Shown in pieces: positions 7,947-17,573 of a stretch of DNA of 64,000 nucleotides; the stretch's first letter is position 1, and the number at the start of each line of letters is the position of its first letter. A program made the translations under genes and the position numbers. The DNA is taken from contig NZ_UCNW01000004.1 in the NCBI RefSeq assembly GCF_900474185.1, positions 186,001-250,000 on the forward strand, written 5' to 3'. The notes under the pieces are model-generated. The model was not told the origin of the DNA, did not search any database, and worked only from the letters and a program-made list of their open reading frames with translations. Origin of the DNA: Synechococcus sp. UW69 (GTDB taxonomy: Bacteria > Cyanobacteriota > Cyanobacteriia > PCC-6307 > Cyanobiaceae).

Positions 7947-9944
7947 TCAACGGCGCCGGAGCCGGCCCCAGTGGCGGAACAGGGCCTGCACAAGCGTGCG
8001 CCGCTGCGGTGGAGCGGCGCGCCAGGCCACCAGTTCGTCGATGGCCTGCTCCGGCGTAATGAACCAGCCGCTGTCGCGGCTGACGTAGCGGGGATAGTCG
8101 ATCAGTGCGGCATGAACCAGCTCGTCCAGCGACAAGGGCCGCTGACGGCGGCCGCAATGCTCGCGGTCGTGGGTGAGTCCCCAGCCGGCATAAAACGGCA
8201 AGCCCCAGCAATGCACCTCCAGGCCGCGCAGCAACGCCTCAAACCCCGCCAGCGATGTGAGCACATGCAGAGCATCGATCTGAGTGAACAGCTGCTGAAT
8301 CGAGCCCTGCGGCAGCACAACATCACAGAGCTCGGCGGCATCTTCCTCGCCAGCACCGGCACGGCAGAGGCCGGCCACAACATCCGGATGCGGTTTGTAA
8401 ACGAGATAAGCCTCCGGCTCCGCCGCCCGCACCGCCGCCAGCAAGGCACGGTTACTGCGCAGGCCAGGGGCGCCATAGCGGATTGACGCATCGCTTTCCA
8501 CCTGTCCGATCACCAGCACCACCCGGCGCTGACGAGCAGGACGAAGCCAAGGCTCGGCCTGGAGGTTGTATTTGGTGATCGCCTCCTCCACCAACCGCTG
8601 ACGCAATGCTGAAGCCCTCTGCCGTTGTGCAGAGGCCCACTGCCCCGTTGCCAGGTGTGTTTCCAGATCGCTGGGTCTGGTGGCGTCGTAATAAACGCCC
8701 TGGTGATCCACCACCCAGGACACCGGATCCACCAGATCAGCCCCCAGTCCGACCGAGCGGAGAAAGCCGTCTTCCACCTGCAGCACAGGCAGCTGCCGAC
8801 GCGCAGCGGCCTCGAGCAGCCGCGGCCTGGCGCGGCGACCCCAGACCACCACAGCATCAACGCCCTGCGGAATCCGCCGCCATGGAGCGCGAAACCGAAG
8901 CTGACCGCCCGCCATGAAACGACGCAAACTGCGCTGTTTCCAGGGCGTGAAGCCGAAGGCCACACATCGCCGCGGCGGTTGCCTCTGCAGGCGCCGCTGT
9001 AAACCAATCGCATCCATCAAGGTTTCGATGCTGCAGGGCTGATGCCGGTGGGGGTCGATGCAGCGGCAGGCACCTACCAGTGCGGCATGCACCAGTGCCT
9101 CCAGGCTGGCTCCCTGGCGTCGCCGGGCCGGGGCTTCACATCGGTCATGGGTCAGCCCCCATCCGGCATAGAAGGGCATGCCAAAGCAGTGAACAGGGCG
9201 CCCCCACAGCAAAGCCTCAAATCCCATCTGGGAGGTGACCACATACACCGCCCGAGCCCCCTCGAGCAGCTGCGCGGGATGACCACCATCCGCACTCAAG
9301 CGAACGCGGGGCTGGGCCAGATCCCGGGCATTGAAATGGCCCCGGGCGCGGCCGGAGATCACATCCGGATGCACCTTCAGCACCACCGTGCAGTCGGGAT
9401 GTTCGACCAAGGCGGCCTGAAGCATCCGCTGAAAACAATTGGCATCGGCCAGTCCGAGAGCGATCGATCGATCCCCGGCGGATTGATCCACAACCAGCAC
9501 ATAGGGCTCTTGGGGAGCTTCCGCCTCCACGGGAGGGTTTACCTTGCTGAGCCGCTGCTCGCGCCAGAGCCTCTGCAGTGCGCGGGAACGATCGGCCTCA
9601 GCCGCGGTAATCGGCGCCGCGATTAACTGCTCCATTCGGCTGGGGGCCGTTGCATCGAAGTGCACCCCCAGCTCATCCACCAGCAGACCCAGCGGTGGGT
9701 GAGCCCGGCCCTTGGCCATGGAGCGCAGCAGACCGTCCTCGAGATGCCATACCGGCAGGCCCCAACGGCGGGCGAGGTGCTCTACCCGCAGCGCACTGGG
9801 CCGCCGCCCCCAGGCCAGCAGCACGTCTACATCACGGCGACGGCCCGGCACCAAACGATCCGGCGCCATCAGCTGCGGCAGTGAGCGGTGCGCAAGCATG
9901 CCCCGGGCAGGAACACCGAGCCGCAGAGCAGCAGGCCTGGTCAT
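7947..9944 (-). CDS. kpsC: Capsule polysaccharide Kdo-type glycosyltransferase KpsC, duplicated domain
   Basis: The 665-residue protein has two homologous halves, as in KpsC, which alternates two activities to build the poly-Kdo linker. Each half shows a WGR...VxxLEDGLLRS or VEDGFLRS block, then LGVHFDATAPS or QGVYYDATRPS, then KVHPDV or YKPHPDV, then PFYAGWGLTHDR. ATG at 9944 is preferred; a GTG at 9974 would add ten residues. It precedes the KpsS fusion in the same direction (67 bp) and is divergent from the CMP-sugar synthetase with about 32 bp between starts. Confidence 0.92.
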   Translation of the reverse strand: MTRPAALRLGVPARGMLAHRSLPQLMAPDRLVPGRRRDVDVLLAWGRRPSALRVEHLARRWGLPVWHLEDGLLRSMAKGRAHPPLGLLVDELGVHFDATAPSRMEQLIAAPITAAEADRSRALQRLWREQRLSKVNPPVEAEAPQEPYVLVVDQSAGDRSIALGLADANCFQRMLQAALVEHPDCTVVLKVHPDVISGRARGHFNARDLAQPRVRLSADGGHPAQLLEGARAVYVVTSQMGFEALLWGRPVHCFGMPFYAGWGLTHDRCEAPARRRQGASLEALVHAALVGACRCIDPHRHQPCSIETLMDAIGLQRRLQRQPPRRCVAFGFTPWKQRSLRRFMAGGQLRFRAPWRRIPQGVDAVVVWGRRARPRLLEAAARRQLPVLQVEDGFLRSVGLGADLVDPVSWVVDHQGVYYDATRPSDLETHLATGQWASAQRQRASALRQRLVEEAITKYNLQAEPWLRPARQRRVVLVIGQVESDASIRYGAPGLRSNRALLAAVRAAEPEAYLVYKPHPDVVAGLCRAGAGEEDAAELCDVVLPQGSIQQLFTQIDALHVLTSLAGFEALLRGLEVHCWGLPFYAGWGLTHDREHCGRRQRPLSLDELVHAALIDYPRYVSRDSGWFITPEQAIDELVAWRAAPPQRRTLVQALFRHWGRLRRR

Positions 9945-9976
9945 CGGGTAAGACAGGACGCACTGAATCCTCACCG

Positions 9977-10657
9977 ATGGCAGTCCCCCGTGGCGCGCTG
10001 GCCTTGATCCCCGCCCGCGGTGGATCGAAGGGAATTCCGGGCAAGAACCTACAAAAGGTGGGCGGCGTGCCTCTGGTTTGCCGCAGCATTCGTGCTGCCC
10101 AGGCCAGCCACGGCGTTGGCCGGGTGGTGGTGAGCACCGACGATGACGCCATCGCGGCAGCCGCCGAAGTCGAGGGCGCGGGTGTCATTCGGCGCCCCGC
10201 AGCCATCGCTGGCGACACGGCCAGTTCGGAATCGGCGCTGTTGCATGCTCTCGACGTCTTGGAACTGGAGGGTCCTTTGGAAACCGAGCTGGTTTTCCTG
10301 CAATGCACCTCCCCGTTCACGACTGGGGCTCAAATCGATGCGGTGCTGACTGCCTTGAGCCCAGAACGCTGCAACAGCAGCTTCGCCGTCGCCCCATGGC
10401 ATGGCTTCCTCTGGCGCGCCGATGGGCGGGGCATTAACCACGACCCTGAGCAACCCCGCCAACGCCGCCAGGACCTGGAACCGGCTTTTCTCGAAACCGG
10501 TGCGATCTACGCCATGCGCGTCGCCGCCTTCCGGCGCTGCGGCAGCCGCTTTTGCCGTCCGTCAATCCCGGTGGTGCTGGAGCAGATGGGGCCAGAAATC
10601 GACACGCCCGACGATCTGGCCCTATGCCGCAGCATCGCGGCACAGAAAGCCGAGTAA
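9977..10657 (+). CDS. neuA: CMP-nonulosonate (acylneuraminate) cytidylyltransferase
   Basis: The 226-residue protein opens MAVPRGALALIPARGGSKGI, the nucleotide-binding signature of CMP-sialic acid and CMP-legionaminate/pseudaminate synthetases. FLQCTSPFTTGAQIDAVL and EIDTPDDLALCRS are further family blocks. It activates a nine-carbon (or Kdo-like) sugar with CTP for glycosyl transfer. The exact sugar cannot be told from sequence; a NeuB-type synthase downstream makes a nonulosonate likely. It starts the plus-strand run of glycosyltransferase, NeuB and sulfotransferase genes. Confidence 0.9.
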   Translation: MAVPRGALALIPARGGSKGIPGKNLQKVGGVPLVCRSIRAAQASHGVGRVVVSTDDDAIAAAAEVEGAGVIRRPAAIAGDTASSESALLHALDVLELEGPLETELVFLQCTSPFTTGAQIDAVLTALSPERCNSSFAVAPWHGFLWRADGRGINHDPEQPRQRRQDLEPAFLETGAIYAMRVAAFRRCGSRFCRPSIPVVLEQMGPEIDTPDDLALCRSIAAQKAE

Positions 10658-10683
10658 TTTTGCTCGGCAAAGTGTCGGAGTCG

Positions 10684-11991
10684 ATGGCGCCCGCAGAATC
10701 CAAGCGCCTCCTCGGCCGCAAGGTCACAGCCGTTGCCTGCTTCGACTCCTTCGGGAAGCTGGCGATGACCATGCTGGCTGCCTGCCGGCGGGAGGGAGCT
10801 GAGACCACCCTGTTGCTGCTTCAGCTGAACAACCGGGCCCTGTCCAGGCGGCAGCGCCTCGAAATTCGGCGGATCGATCCCAAGATCCGCATTGAAAAAC
10901 ACAACTGGAACGATCTGCGCCAGCTCTGTGGCGCCATGGCTGGGGACGTCGATGGATTGATCTTGGGTCTGGATGGTCAGCGCAGCCGCGATGCTCTGCT
11001 GCAACTCCAGAACATTTGGGCGCATCAAGAGCAACGGCCACGCCTCATCAGCGCTTACCCGGGAATCCTGTTCCGGTTTGGTCTCGAAGGGATGATGGAT
11101 CGGTCGGGCGCCGACTTGCTCTGTCTCAACAGTGCTGACGATCTGGCCCTTTATGGGCGAGGTCGCAAGGCCCTCGGCCTCGACAGCAGCAATGCCGTGG
11201 TGACGGGCCTGCCGATTCTTTGGCATACAAAACCGCGCACATCAGCCCCGGAAACCCCCTCGATCGTGTTCTTCGAACAGCCCTCGATTCCGGTGCATCC
11301 CCTACAGCGCCGGTTCCTTTGTGAGCAGATCAAAGAGCTAGCCGAGGCCTGGCCCGATCACCCCGTGATCTTCAAACCGCGAACGTCGAGCATCGAGAGC
11401 ACCCTGCACCGGCGCCATGGGGAGATGGCGAGTGTGATCGACAAGATGACGCGCGATCAGCCGAATCTTCGCCTCAGTTTCAAGCCCGCCACCCGACTGC
11501 TGCGCCAGTGCGGTTGCGCCATCACCGTCTCCTCGACGGCCGCCATGGAATCGATGGCGATGGGGATCAGCACACGCATCGTTGGTGATCTGGGCGTAAC
11601 CGAAACCCTCGGCAACCACTTCTTCGCCAGTTCGGGCGCCATTGCCAGCTTCGCTGCGATCAAGGCCAACCCCTTCGACGTCACCCATGACGCTCAATGG
11701 CTCGAGCAGCAAGGCCTGCAGCGGGACGGTGAGGATCGCTTCATCACGGCCTTAGTCGACCGACTGAACAGACCGGCCACACCCCTTGGAACCTCAAACC
11801 ATGGTCCCCTGAGCTGGGGCAGCAGTGACTGGCAGAAGGCTGCCTTGCGCAACGGGGGCCGAAGGATGCTGAGCAGTGGTGGCGCCCGCTCCAGCCAGCG
11901 CAAACGGCACCGCACCCGGCGCATGCTGCGCAGCCTGCGGGACAGTGTGGTGGGGTTCGGCTGGCTGTCGAAACTGCTGCGGGAACGATGA
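10684..11991 (+). CDS. Putative capsule glycosyltransferase 1 (DUF6716-like)
   Basis: 435 residues from ATG at 10684, which has GGAG just before it. The fold appears GT-B-like: an N-terminal TAVACFDSFGKLAMTMLAACR segment, IVFFEQPSIPVHP at mid-protein, VIFKPRTSS, then CAITVSSTAAMESMAMGI, the last typical of GT-B donor-side helices. The C-terminus is basic. It is the first of three consecutive genes of similar organisation; the third carries the ADSDS motif I associate with DUF6716, a family found near sialic-acid genes. Donor and acceptor are unknown. Confidence 0.75.
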   Translation: MAPAESKRLLGRKVTAVACFDSFGKLAMTMLAACRREGAETTLLLLQLNNRALSRRQRLEIRRIDPKIRIEKHNWNDLRQLCGAMAGDVDGLILGLDGQRSRDALLQLQNIWAHQEQRPRLISAYPGILFRFGLEGMMDRSGADLLCLNSADDLALYGRGRKALGLDSSNAVVTGLPILWHTKPRTSAPETPSIVFFEQPSIPVHPLQRRFLCEQIKELAEAWPDHPVIFKPRTSSIESTLHRRHGEMASVIDKMTRDQPNLRLSFKPATRLLRQCGCAITVSSTAAMESMAMGISTRIVGDLGVTETLGNHFFASSGAIASFAAIKANPFDVTHDAQWLEQQGLQRDGEDRFITALVDRLNRPATPLGTSNHGPLSWGSSDWQKAALRNGGRRMLSSGGARSSQRKRHRTRRMLRSLRDSVVGFGWLSKLLRER

Positions 11992-13016
11992 CCCTTCTGC
12001 TGGTCAGCGACGGAGGGCTGGAGCGTTCCGCCTGCTTGCTGATGGCAAAGGCGCTGGAACACCAGGGTCAGCGCTGCATCACGGCTGGGCCAAAACTTCA
12101 TGGACACCAGCCCCTGGCCACACCTGCACAGCAGCTGAACATCGATCTGCAGCATCTGCCCGCACACCCTCTGTTGGATCAGGTCTCAGCCATTGGCTTG
12201 TTCCTGGAGAAGCCAGAGCAGGTTCAGCACTTCATCGAGACCTATCAAGGCCTCTGTAACGCGCGCGGTCGGCGCGCGGCGAAGCTATTCAGTGGCCCAC
12301 TCGTGCCGTTGGTGGGCGATGCCCTGATCCGCGATCTCACGCTGCGCATGGGCTGTGATCTTCTTCTGGTGAGCGGCGAACACCAGCGCCGTCAACTTCG
12401 ATCACTCACCTTCAACTGGCCCACCAGCCTGCCGACGCCGCCCGTGATCAGCACGGGCTTCTGGTTTCCCCACACCACACCCTGCGCTCCAGCCCAGCAG
12501 CCCCTGCTGCTCGCATTGATCCAAGAGAGGATCCCTACCCACATTGGAGCCCGCGATCAACTGCTGCGCCAACTCAACACCTGGGCGCGGCAACGGCCGA
12601 AATGGACCGTGATCTTGCAACGCGACCACAGCTGGAGCTCGACGACGGCGCTCATGCCAGGCGACGCACCCCTCGCCGAGAACTTGGTGGAAGCCTCACC
12701 AGGCCAGCTACTGCCACTGCTGGGATCCTGCACCGCCTGCCTGACGGTGAGTTCCCCTTGGAGCCTGGCAGCTATGGATTGGGGCCGCATCCCAATCATC
12801 GTGGGCGACTACGGCATCCATGATGAACAGAACACGACGGGCTTCTTCGGCTGCGGTGCCATGCATCGCCTGCGCAGCATCCCCAACCTCGATGCCGTGA
12901 ACGCGCTGCCAACGGCGAACCGAACCTGGCTCGATGGCATGGGCGCTGACATCAAAGACGGACCGAAACGCCTGATCGAAGCCCTGAGCGAGCTTGCCCG
13001 CCGGGACGTGAGATGA
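11988..13016 (+). CDS. Putative capsule glycosyltransferase 2 (same group)
   Basis: 342 residues. ATGA overlap with the preceding gene and again with the next, so the three are translationally coupled. It opens TLLLVSDGGLERSACLLMAKALE, has LVGDALIRDLTLRMGCDLLLVSGEHQ, WTVILQRDH and ACLTVSSPWSLAAMDWGRIPIIVGDYGIHDEQN. This matches the layout of its two neighbours but it is about 90 residues shorter and more diverged. A role in building the nonulosonate polymer is inferred from position only. Confidence 0.72.
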   Translation: MTLLLVSDGGLERSACLLMAKALEHQGQRCITAGPKLHGHQPLATPAQQLNIDLQHLPAHPLLDQVSAIGLFLEKPEQVQHFIETYQGLCNARGRRAAKLFSGPLVPLVGDALIRDLTLRMGCDLLLVSGEHQRRQLRSLTFNWPTSLPTPPVISTGFWFPHTTPCAPAQQPLLLALIQERIPTHIGARDQLLRQLNTWARQRPKWTVILQRDHSWSSTTALMPGDAPLAENLVEASPGQLLPLLGSCTACLTVSSPWSLAAMDWGRIPIIVGDYGIHDEQNTTGFFGCGAMHRLRSIPNLDAVNALPTANRTWLDGMGADIKDGPKRLIEALSELARRDVR

Positions 13017-14332
13017 CAGCGACACCGACCCGGCCCACGCTCAACGTGCTGTTGATCGCTGACAGTGACAGCCAACTGCTGGCCTGCGAGGCCCTCTGCG
13101 GCGCTCCGACCGCGCTGAACGTGCACTGGACCCTCAACGTGATTCCACGGGATGGAACACCCCAGGGGTTGTTGCAACGCCTCGGTCAGCACGTCACCCT
13201 GCGCCACCAGGGCCTGGCTCGGCTGCTGAGCGATCAGCGTCTGCAGAGCTTTGATGCCATCGGCGTGTTCTTGACGGGCAGCAAGCTCAATGACATCCGT
13301 CTTGCCCTGCAACGGCATCCCAAACGCCCCTTGCTGTTCTGTGGTTTCAACGGCGTGGTGCTGGACCACTTCATCGAAGGGGTGAGCTGGCGGCTTGGCT
13401 ACGACCTGATCTGCCTCAGCGGACCGCGTGATCAGGAGGCCCTGGCCCAGCTGGTGGAGGGGACCCCATTTACACATCAGCGCACCGTGCTCACCGGTCT
13501 GCGGCGCAACGCCCCCAGCTCAGACCTGGTTCCTGTCGCCCAGCGTCCGCGGCGCCTGGTGTTTGCCGAGCAAGTGATCATGCCCGCATCGCCCCCCGAA
13601 CGGGCCCGGCTGGTGCGTCTGCTCAGCGATCTTGCCATCCGTTCGCCCAACTGGGAGGTGCTGATCAAACCCCGAATCGCGCCGGGGGACGCCACCTTTC
13701 ATGACGTCGAAACCCACATCAGCACGACCCTGCAGCAGACCCTGGGGGTGCCTCCCGCCAATTTGCGGCTGGACTATCGCCCGCTGCCGGTGTTGCTGAA
13801 GCAAGCCAGGCTGCTGGCCACCCTTTCCTCGACAGCTTTTTTCGACGCCCTCGACTTCGGCTGCCGGACGATTGCCATTAGCGATCTGGGCCTGCAACCG
13901 GACTACGGAGGCCACGTTTATGCGGGCAGCGGGGTGTGGCGCTCCCTGGAAGCCATCCCCAACCTGGATGCCCTTGATGCCGAAGGGCCATCCCCAGATC
14001 CGCGCTGGCTGGATTGGATGGGCTACGGGCAGCAATTCAGCCCCTCCGCCCTGCTCCAGGCCCTGCAGGAGCAGAAAGGCCAGCCACCGCAATCCCTCCC
14101 CAGCACGATCGGCTACCCGGGCAATGCCCAGTCCAGCTTCAACCAACTGCGGTTGGGAGCGGAAGCCGCCATCGCCACTGGCGACTGGAGCAGTGCTCAG
14201 GAGCTGCTGTGCCAGGCGGCCCTGATGCGCCCGCTCCACCGCGGCGTCGCCCGTCGATATTGGGCTGTCCGCCAGCCCAACGCACTGCTCCGGCAGATCG
14301 CACTAGTGATCTCTTACAGAGATCTGAAGTAA
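13013..14332 (+). CDS. Putative capsule glycosyltransferase 3 (ADSDS motif, DUF6716-like)
   Basis: 439 residues. The N-terminal strand reads LNVLLIADSDSQLLACEALC, the motif I associate with DUF6716 putative glycosyltransferases. Later blocks include FCGFNGVVLDHFIEG, EVLIKPRIAPGD and LLATLSSTAFFDALDFGCRT. The C-terminal region (last 90 residues) is helical and resembles tetratricopeptide-like sequence. It overlaps the previous gene by four bases and is followed 23 bp later by the NeuB fusion gene. Confidence 0.77.
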   Translation: MTATPTRPTLNVLLIADSDSQLLACEALCGAPTALNVHWTLNVIPRDGTPQGLLQRLGQHVTLRHQGLARLLSDQRLQSFDAIGVFLTGSKLNDIRLALQRHPKRPLLFCGFNGVVLDHFIEGVSWRLGYDLICLSGPRDQEALAQLVEGTPFTHQRTVLTGLRRNAPSSDLVPVAQRPRRLVFAEQVIMPASPPERARLVRLLSDLAIRSPNWEVLIKPRIAPGDATFHDVETHISTTLQQTLGVPPANLRLDYRPLPVLLKQARLLATLSSTAFFDALDFGCRTIAISDLGLQPDYGGHVYAGSGVWRSLEAIPNLDALDAEGPSPDPRWLDWMGYGQQFSPSALLQALQEQKGQPPQSLPSTIGYPGNAQSSFNQLRLGAEAAIATGDWSSAQELLCQAALMRPLHRGVARRYWAVRQPNALLRQIALVISYRDLK

Positions 14333-14355
14333 GTTCGACGACTGACTCAACCCAG

Positions 14356-16656
14356 GTGGCCGACAGAACGGTGAGAGGCATCCTGATTGAGCGAAATTTC
14401 ACCCAGTTTGTTGTCTTCGCGGAAGACAGCATCCTGTCGGCGCTGAGCAAGATCACGGCCAACCAGTCACGCCTGATTTTTGTTGTCTCGGAAAGCGGCA
14501 TCCTCCAGGGTGTCCTCACGGATGGCGACTTCCGCCGCTGGATTGCCGGTTGCGGCGAGATCGACCTGAACCGGCCGGTCACCGCCGCCATGAACGCCAA
14601 CTGCCGCTCGGCTGCCGAGGGCACCAGCGCAGGTGATCTGAGCGCATTACTCAACTCACGCATCATCGCGCTGCCCCTGCTGGACAGCCATGGCCGCATT
14701 GTCGCGGTGGCCCGACGTGCCACCGATGGGCTCCAAATTGGCTCCCATCGCATCGGCGATGCCGCCCCTTGCTTCCTGATCGCCGAAATCGGCAACAACC
14801 ACAACGGCGATCTCGACACCGCTCTCCAACTCATCGATGCAGCCCACGCAGCGGGAGCGGACTGCGCCAAGTTCCAGATGCGGGACATGAGTCGGCTGTA
14901 CCGCAATGCGGGCGACAGCAACGACATGGCGTCGGATCTGGGCACCCAATACACCCTGGATCTGCTGGAGCGCTTTCAGCTCAGCGACGATGAGCTGTTC
15001 CGCTGCTTTGATCACGCCGCCAGCAAGGGGCTGGTACCCCTCTGCACCCCATGGGATGAAACCAGCCTCGACAAGCTCAACCGCTGGGGGATGGAAGGAT
15101 TCAAGGTGGCGTCGGCAGATTTCACCAACCACGCCCTGCTCTCCAGCCTTGCGGCCACAGGCAAGCCCCTGATCTGCTCCACCGGCATGGCCTCCGAGGT
15201 GGAGATCCGCTCCGGCATCCGTCATCTCCAAAATGAGGGAGCCGGGTACGTGCTGCTCCACTGCAATTCCACCTATCCGACCCCGTTCAAGGACGTCAAC
15301 CTCCGCTATCTCGAGCGTTTGCGTGACCTGGCCGAGGCTCCCGTGGGCTATTCCGGCCATGAGCGGGGCATCGAAGTGCCCATTGCCGCCGCCGCCCTTG
15401 GCGCCGTGGTGATTGAGAAACACATCACCCTCGATCGCTCCATGGAAGGCAACGATCACAAGGTGAGCCTGCTGCCCGATGAATTCGCCCAGATGATCCA
15501 CGGCATCCGCCGGGTGGAGGAATCGATGGGCAGCAGCGGCGAACGCAGCATCAGCCAGGGCGAAATGATGAACCGCGAGGTACTCGCCAAGAGCCTGGTC
15601 GCGACCTGCGACATCCCCGCCGGTATGGAGATCACCGAAACGATGGTCGGCATCCAAAGCCCGGGGCAGGGGCTGCAGCCCAACCGTCTGGAGGATCTGA
15701 TTGGGAAGACGTTGCCGGTGAGCAAAACCTCCGGGGACTTCTTCTTCCCCTCAGACCTCGAGACCCCCGCCGCTGCCCCGCGCGCGTACCGCTTCCAACA
15801 TCACTTCGGTGTTCCGGTCAGGTATCACGACATTGAGAGTTTTTCCGCCACCAGCAATCTCGACCTCGTTGAAATCCACCTCAGCTACAAGGACCTCGAG
15901 GTCAACCTTGATCAGGTGCTGCCGACACCACAACAGCTCGGCCTGGTGGTGCACGCCCCTGAACTCTTTGCAGGCGATCACACCCTCGACCTCTGCAGCG
16001 CTGATCACGACTATCGGCGTCACTCGATTGAGGAACTCCAGCGCGTGGTCGACATTTCCCGTGACCTGCGCCGTCGCTTCGACTGCCCCGATCCCGTCCT
16101 TCTGGTGACCAACGTTGGTGGCTTCTCAGAGCACCACCATCTCGAGCGCACTGAGTTGCAACCGCTACGGCAACGGCTGATTGACAGCCTTCAGCAGATC
16201 AACACAGCTGGCGAAGTCGAGATCATTCCCCAGACCATGCCTCCTTTCCCCTGGCACTTCGGTGGGCAGCGCTATCACAACCTGTTTGTCGACACCGACT
16301 TCATCCAAAAGTTCTGTCAAGAAACGGGCATGCGCGTCTGCCTGGATGTGTCCCACTCCAAGCTCGCCTGCACCCACCTCAATGCCTCCTTCAGCACCTT
16401 CCTCAAGGCGATCCTTCCCTTTACTGCGCACATGCACCTGGCCGATGCGAAAGGCGTCGATGGTGAAGGCTTACAGATCCACGATGGTGAAATCGACTGG
16501 GTCCAGTTGTTTGCCCTGATGGACCAGTTCGCCCCCAAGGCAAGCTTCATTCCCGAAATCTGGCAGGGCCACAAAAACAACGGCGAAGGCGCCTGGCTTG
16601 CCCTCGAACGTCTGGAAGGCTGTATTGAGCCCAGCCCGCAACGGCAGGTCGCGTGA
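14356..16656 (+). CDS. Multidomain nonulosonic acid synthase: CBS pair, NeuB, SAF, TIM-barrel
   Basis: About 766 residues from GTG at 14356 (GTG 14371 also possible). Residues about 5-125 are a CBS-domain pair (SRLIFVVSESGILQGVLTDG). About 138-400 form a NeuB synthase barrel (FLIAEIGNNHNGDLDTAL, STGMAS, LHCNSTYPTP, VVIEKHITLDR). About 405-465 form the SAF/antifreeze-like domain (REVLAKSLVATCDIPAG). About 475-760 are a sugar-phosphate isomerase/AP-endonuclease-2 type barrel (LGLVVHAPELF, RVCLDVSHSKLACTH, FIPEIWQGH). NeuB enzymes condense PEP with an amino-hexose to make sialic, legionaminic or pseudaminic acids. Canonical NeuB is about 350 residues, so two extra modules are fused. Confidence 0.92.
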   Translation: MADRTVRGILIERNFTQFVVFAEDSILSALSKITANQSRLIFVVSESGILQGVLTDGDFRRWIAGCGEIDLNRPVTAAMNANCRSAAEGTSAGDLSALLNSRIIALPLLDSHGRIVAVARRATDGLQIGSHRIGDAAPCFLIAEIGNNHNGDLDTALQLIDAAHAAGADCAKFQMRDMSRLYRNAGDSNDMASDLGTQYTLDLLERFQLSDDELFRCFDHAASKGLVPLCTPWDETSLDKLNRWGMEGFKVASADFTNHALLSSLAATGKPLICSTGMASEVEIRSGIRHLQNEGAGYVLLHCNSTYPTPFKDVNLRYLERLRDLAEAPVGYSGHERGIEVPIAAAALGAVVIEKHITLDRSMEGNDHKVSLLPDEFAQMIHGIRRVEESMGSSGERSISQGEMMNREVLAKSLVATCDIPAGMEITETMVGIQSPGQGLQPNRLEDLIGKTLPVSKTSGDFFFPSDLETPAAAPRAYRFQHHFGVPVRYHDIESFSATSNLDLVEIHLSYKDLEVNLDQVLPTPQQLGLVVHAPELFAGDHTLDLCSADHDYRRHSIEELQRVVDISRDLRRRFDCPDPVLLVTNVGGFSEHHHLERTELQPLRQRLIDSLQQINTAGEVEIIPQTMPPFPWHFGGQRYHNLFVDTDFIQKFCQETGMRVCLDVSHSKLACTHLNASFSTFLKAILPFTAHMHLADAKGVDGEGLQIHDGEIDWVQLFALMDQFAPKASFIPEIWQGHKNNGEGAWLALERLEGCIEPSPQRQVA

Positions 16657-17570
16657 TTCAGCTCAAACCGAGCCGGATTGTTCTGCATTGCGGGCTGCAC
16701 AAAACCGGCAGCACTTACATCCAGCGGAACCTTCAAACCAACCGCGAGCTGCTACTGGAGCATGGGGTGCTGTATCTCGGACCCAAGACCTTCAAAAAGC
16801 GTTGCTCCGAGTTATGGCGTCACCTGCAATGGGGCCGTTGGGATCGCAAAACGTCCACAAGCCTGACGTCACAGACCAGAACCACTCTGCTTGAGCTGGC
16901 AGGGGACCATCCGGAATCGATCCACACCATTGTTCTGTCTTTCGAGGCCATTTTTGGCACATTGCGCAGCGGCCTTGCGGAGCCCCCACGCAGAAAACCT
17001 CGCAATAAGGAACACAGGACGGGCTTGTATCGCTATGCCAAGTCGCGCACCAAACGCTTGATGATCGGGTTGGAAGACAGTCTTGAAGAACGTTCGATCG
17101 CGTGGACCATCCTGTTTGCCAGCAGAAGCCATGAAGCGTTTATCCGCTCATGCCATACCCAGCTGCTCAAGGAAGGGCGACACACTCCCGAAACAAGCCA
17201 CTTCGACACGTTCCGACGAACAGCCGATTTCTCTTACACCGACCCCAACCACCTGGGGCAGACCCTCTCAAAGCTGAGTGGGAAACGCGACCTTAGTTTC
17301 GTGAGCATCAACTATGAACAAGCCAGCGATCCTCATGAGCCCAGGACCTTTTTGTGGAATGTGCTGAAGCTGGCCCTGCCCGAGCAAGCCGACCGGCTCA
17401 GACAGCAGCTGGAAGCGAACACGGACAACGTCAACCTGAACAAAACCACCAATCCAGGGCTGAACGAACGAGGGGTTGAACTGGCGATCCAGGCGCGACC
17501 ACTGTTCAGCCGCAGCGAATGGAAGCTATTTCGCAAATTCCTCGAAAAAAATTTCGCCAAAGTCCGTTAA
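16653..17570 (+). CDS. Sulfotransferase-like P-loop protein 1
   Basis: 305 residues from GTG; the GTGA overlaps the NeuB-fusion stop. The N-terminus RIVLHCGLHKTGSTYIQRNL is the 5'-phosphosulfate loop of PAPS-dependent sulfotransferases, here of the HKTGS type. A later ILFASRSHEAFIRS fits the region of the 3'-phosphate motif. The middle is basic. It probably transfers sulfate from PAPS to a sugar of the capsule; the acceptor is inferred from its place directly after the nonulosonate genes. Confidence 0.78.
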   Translation: MIQLKPSRIVLHCGLHKTGSTYIQRNLQTNRELLLEHGVLYLGPKTFKKRCSELWRHLQWGRWDRKTSTSLTSQTRTTLLELAGDHPESIHTIVLSFEAIFGTLRSGLAEPPRRKPRNKEHRTGLYRYAKSRTKRLMIGLEDSLEERSIAWTILFASRSHEAFIRSCHTQLLKEGRHTPETSHFDTFRRTADFSYTDPNHLGQTLSKLSGKRDLSFVSINYEQASDPHEPRTFLWNVLKLALPEQADRLRQQLEANTDNVNLNKTTNPGLNERGVELAIQARPLFSRSEWKLFRKFLEKNFAKVR

Positions 17571-17573
17571 TCC

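Noticed and set aside
14014..14355. The open frame of the NeuB fusion extends to 14014
   Set aside because: The extra part overlaps the end of the third glycosyltransferase in another frame and reads as Pro/Arg-rich shadow sequence.
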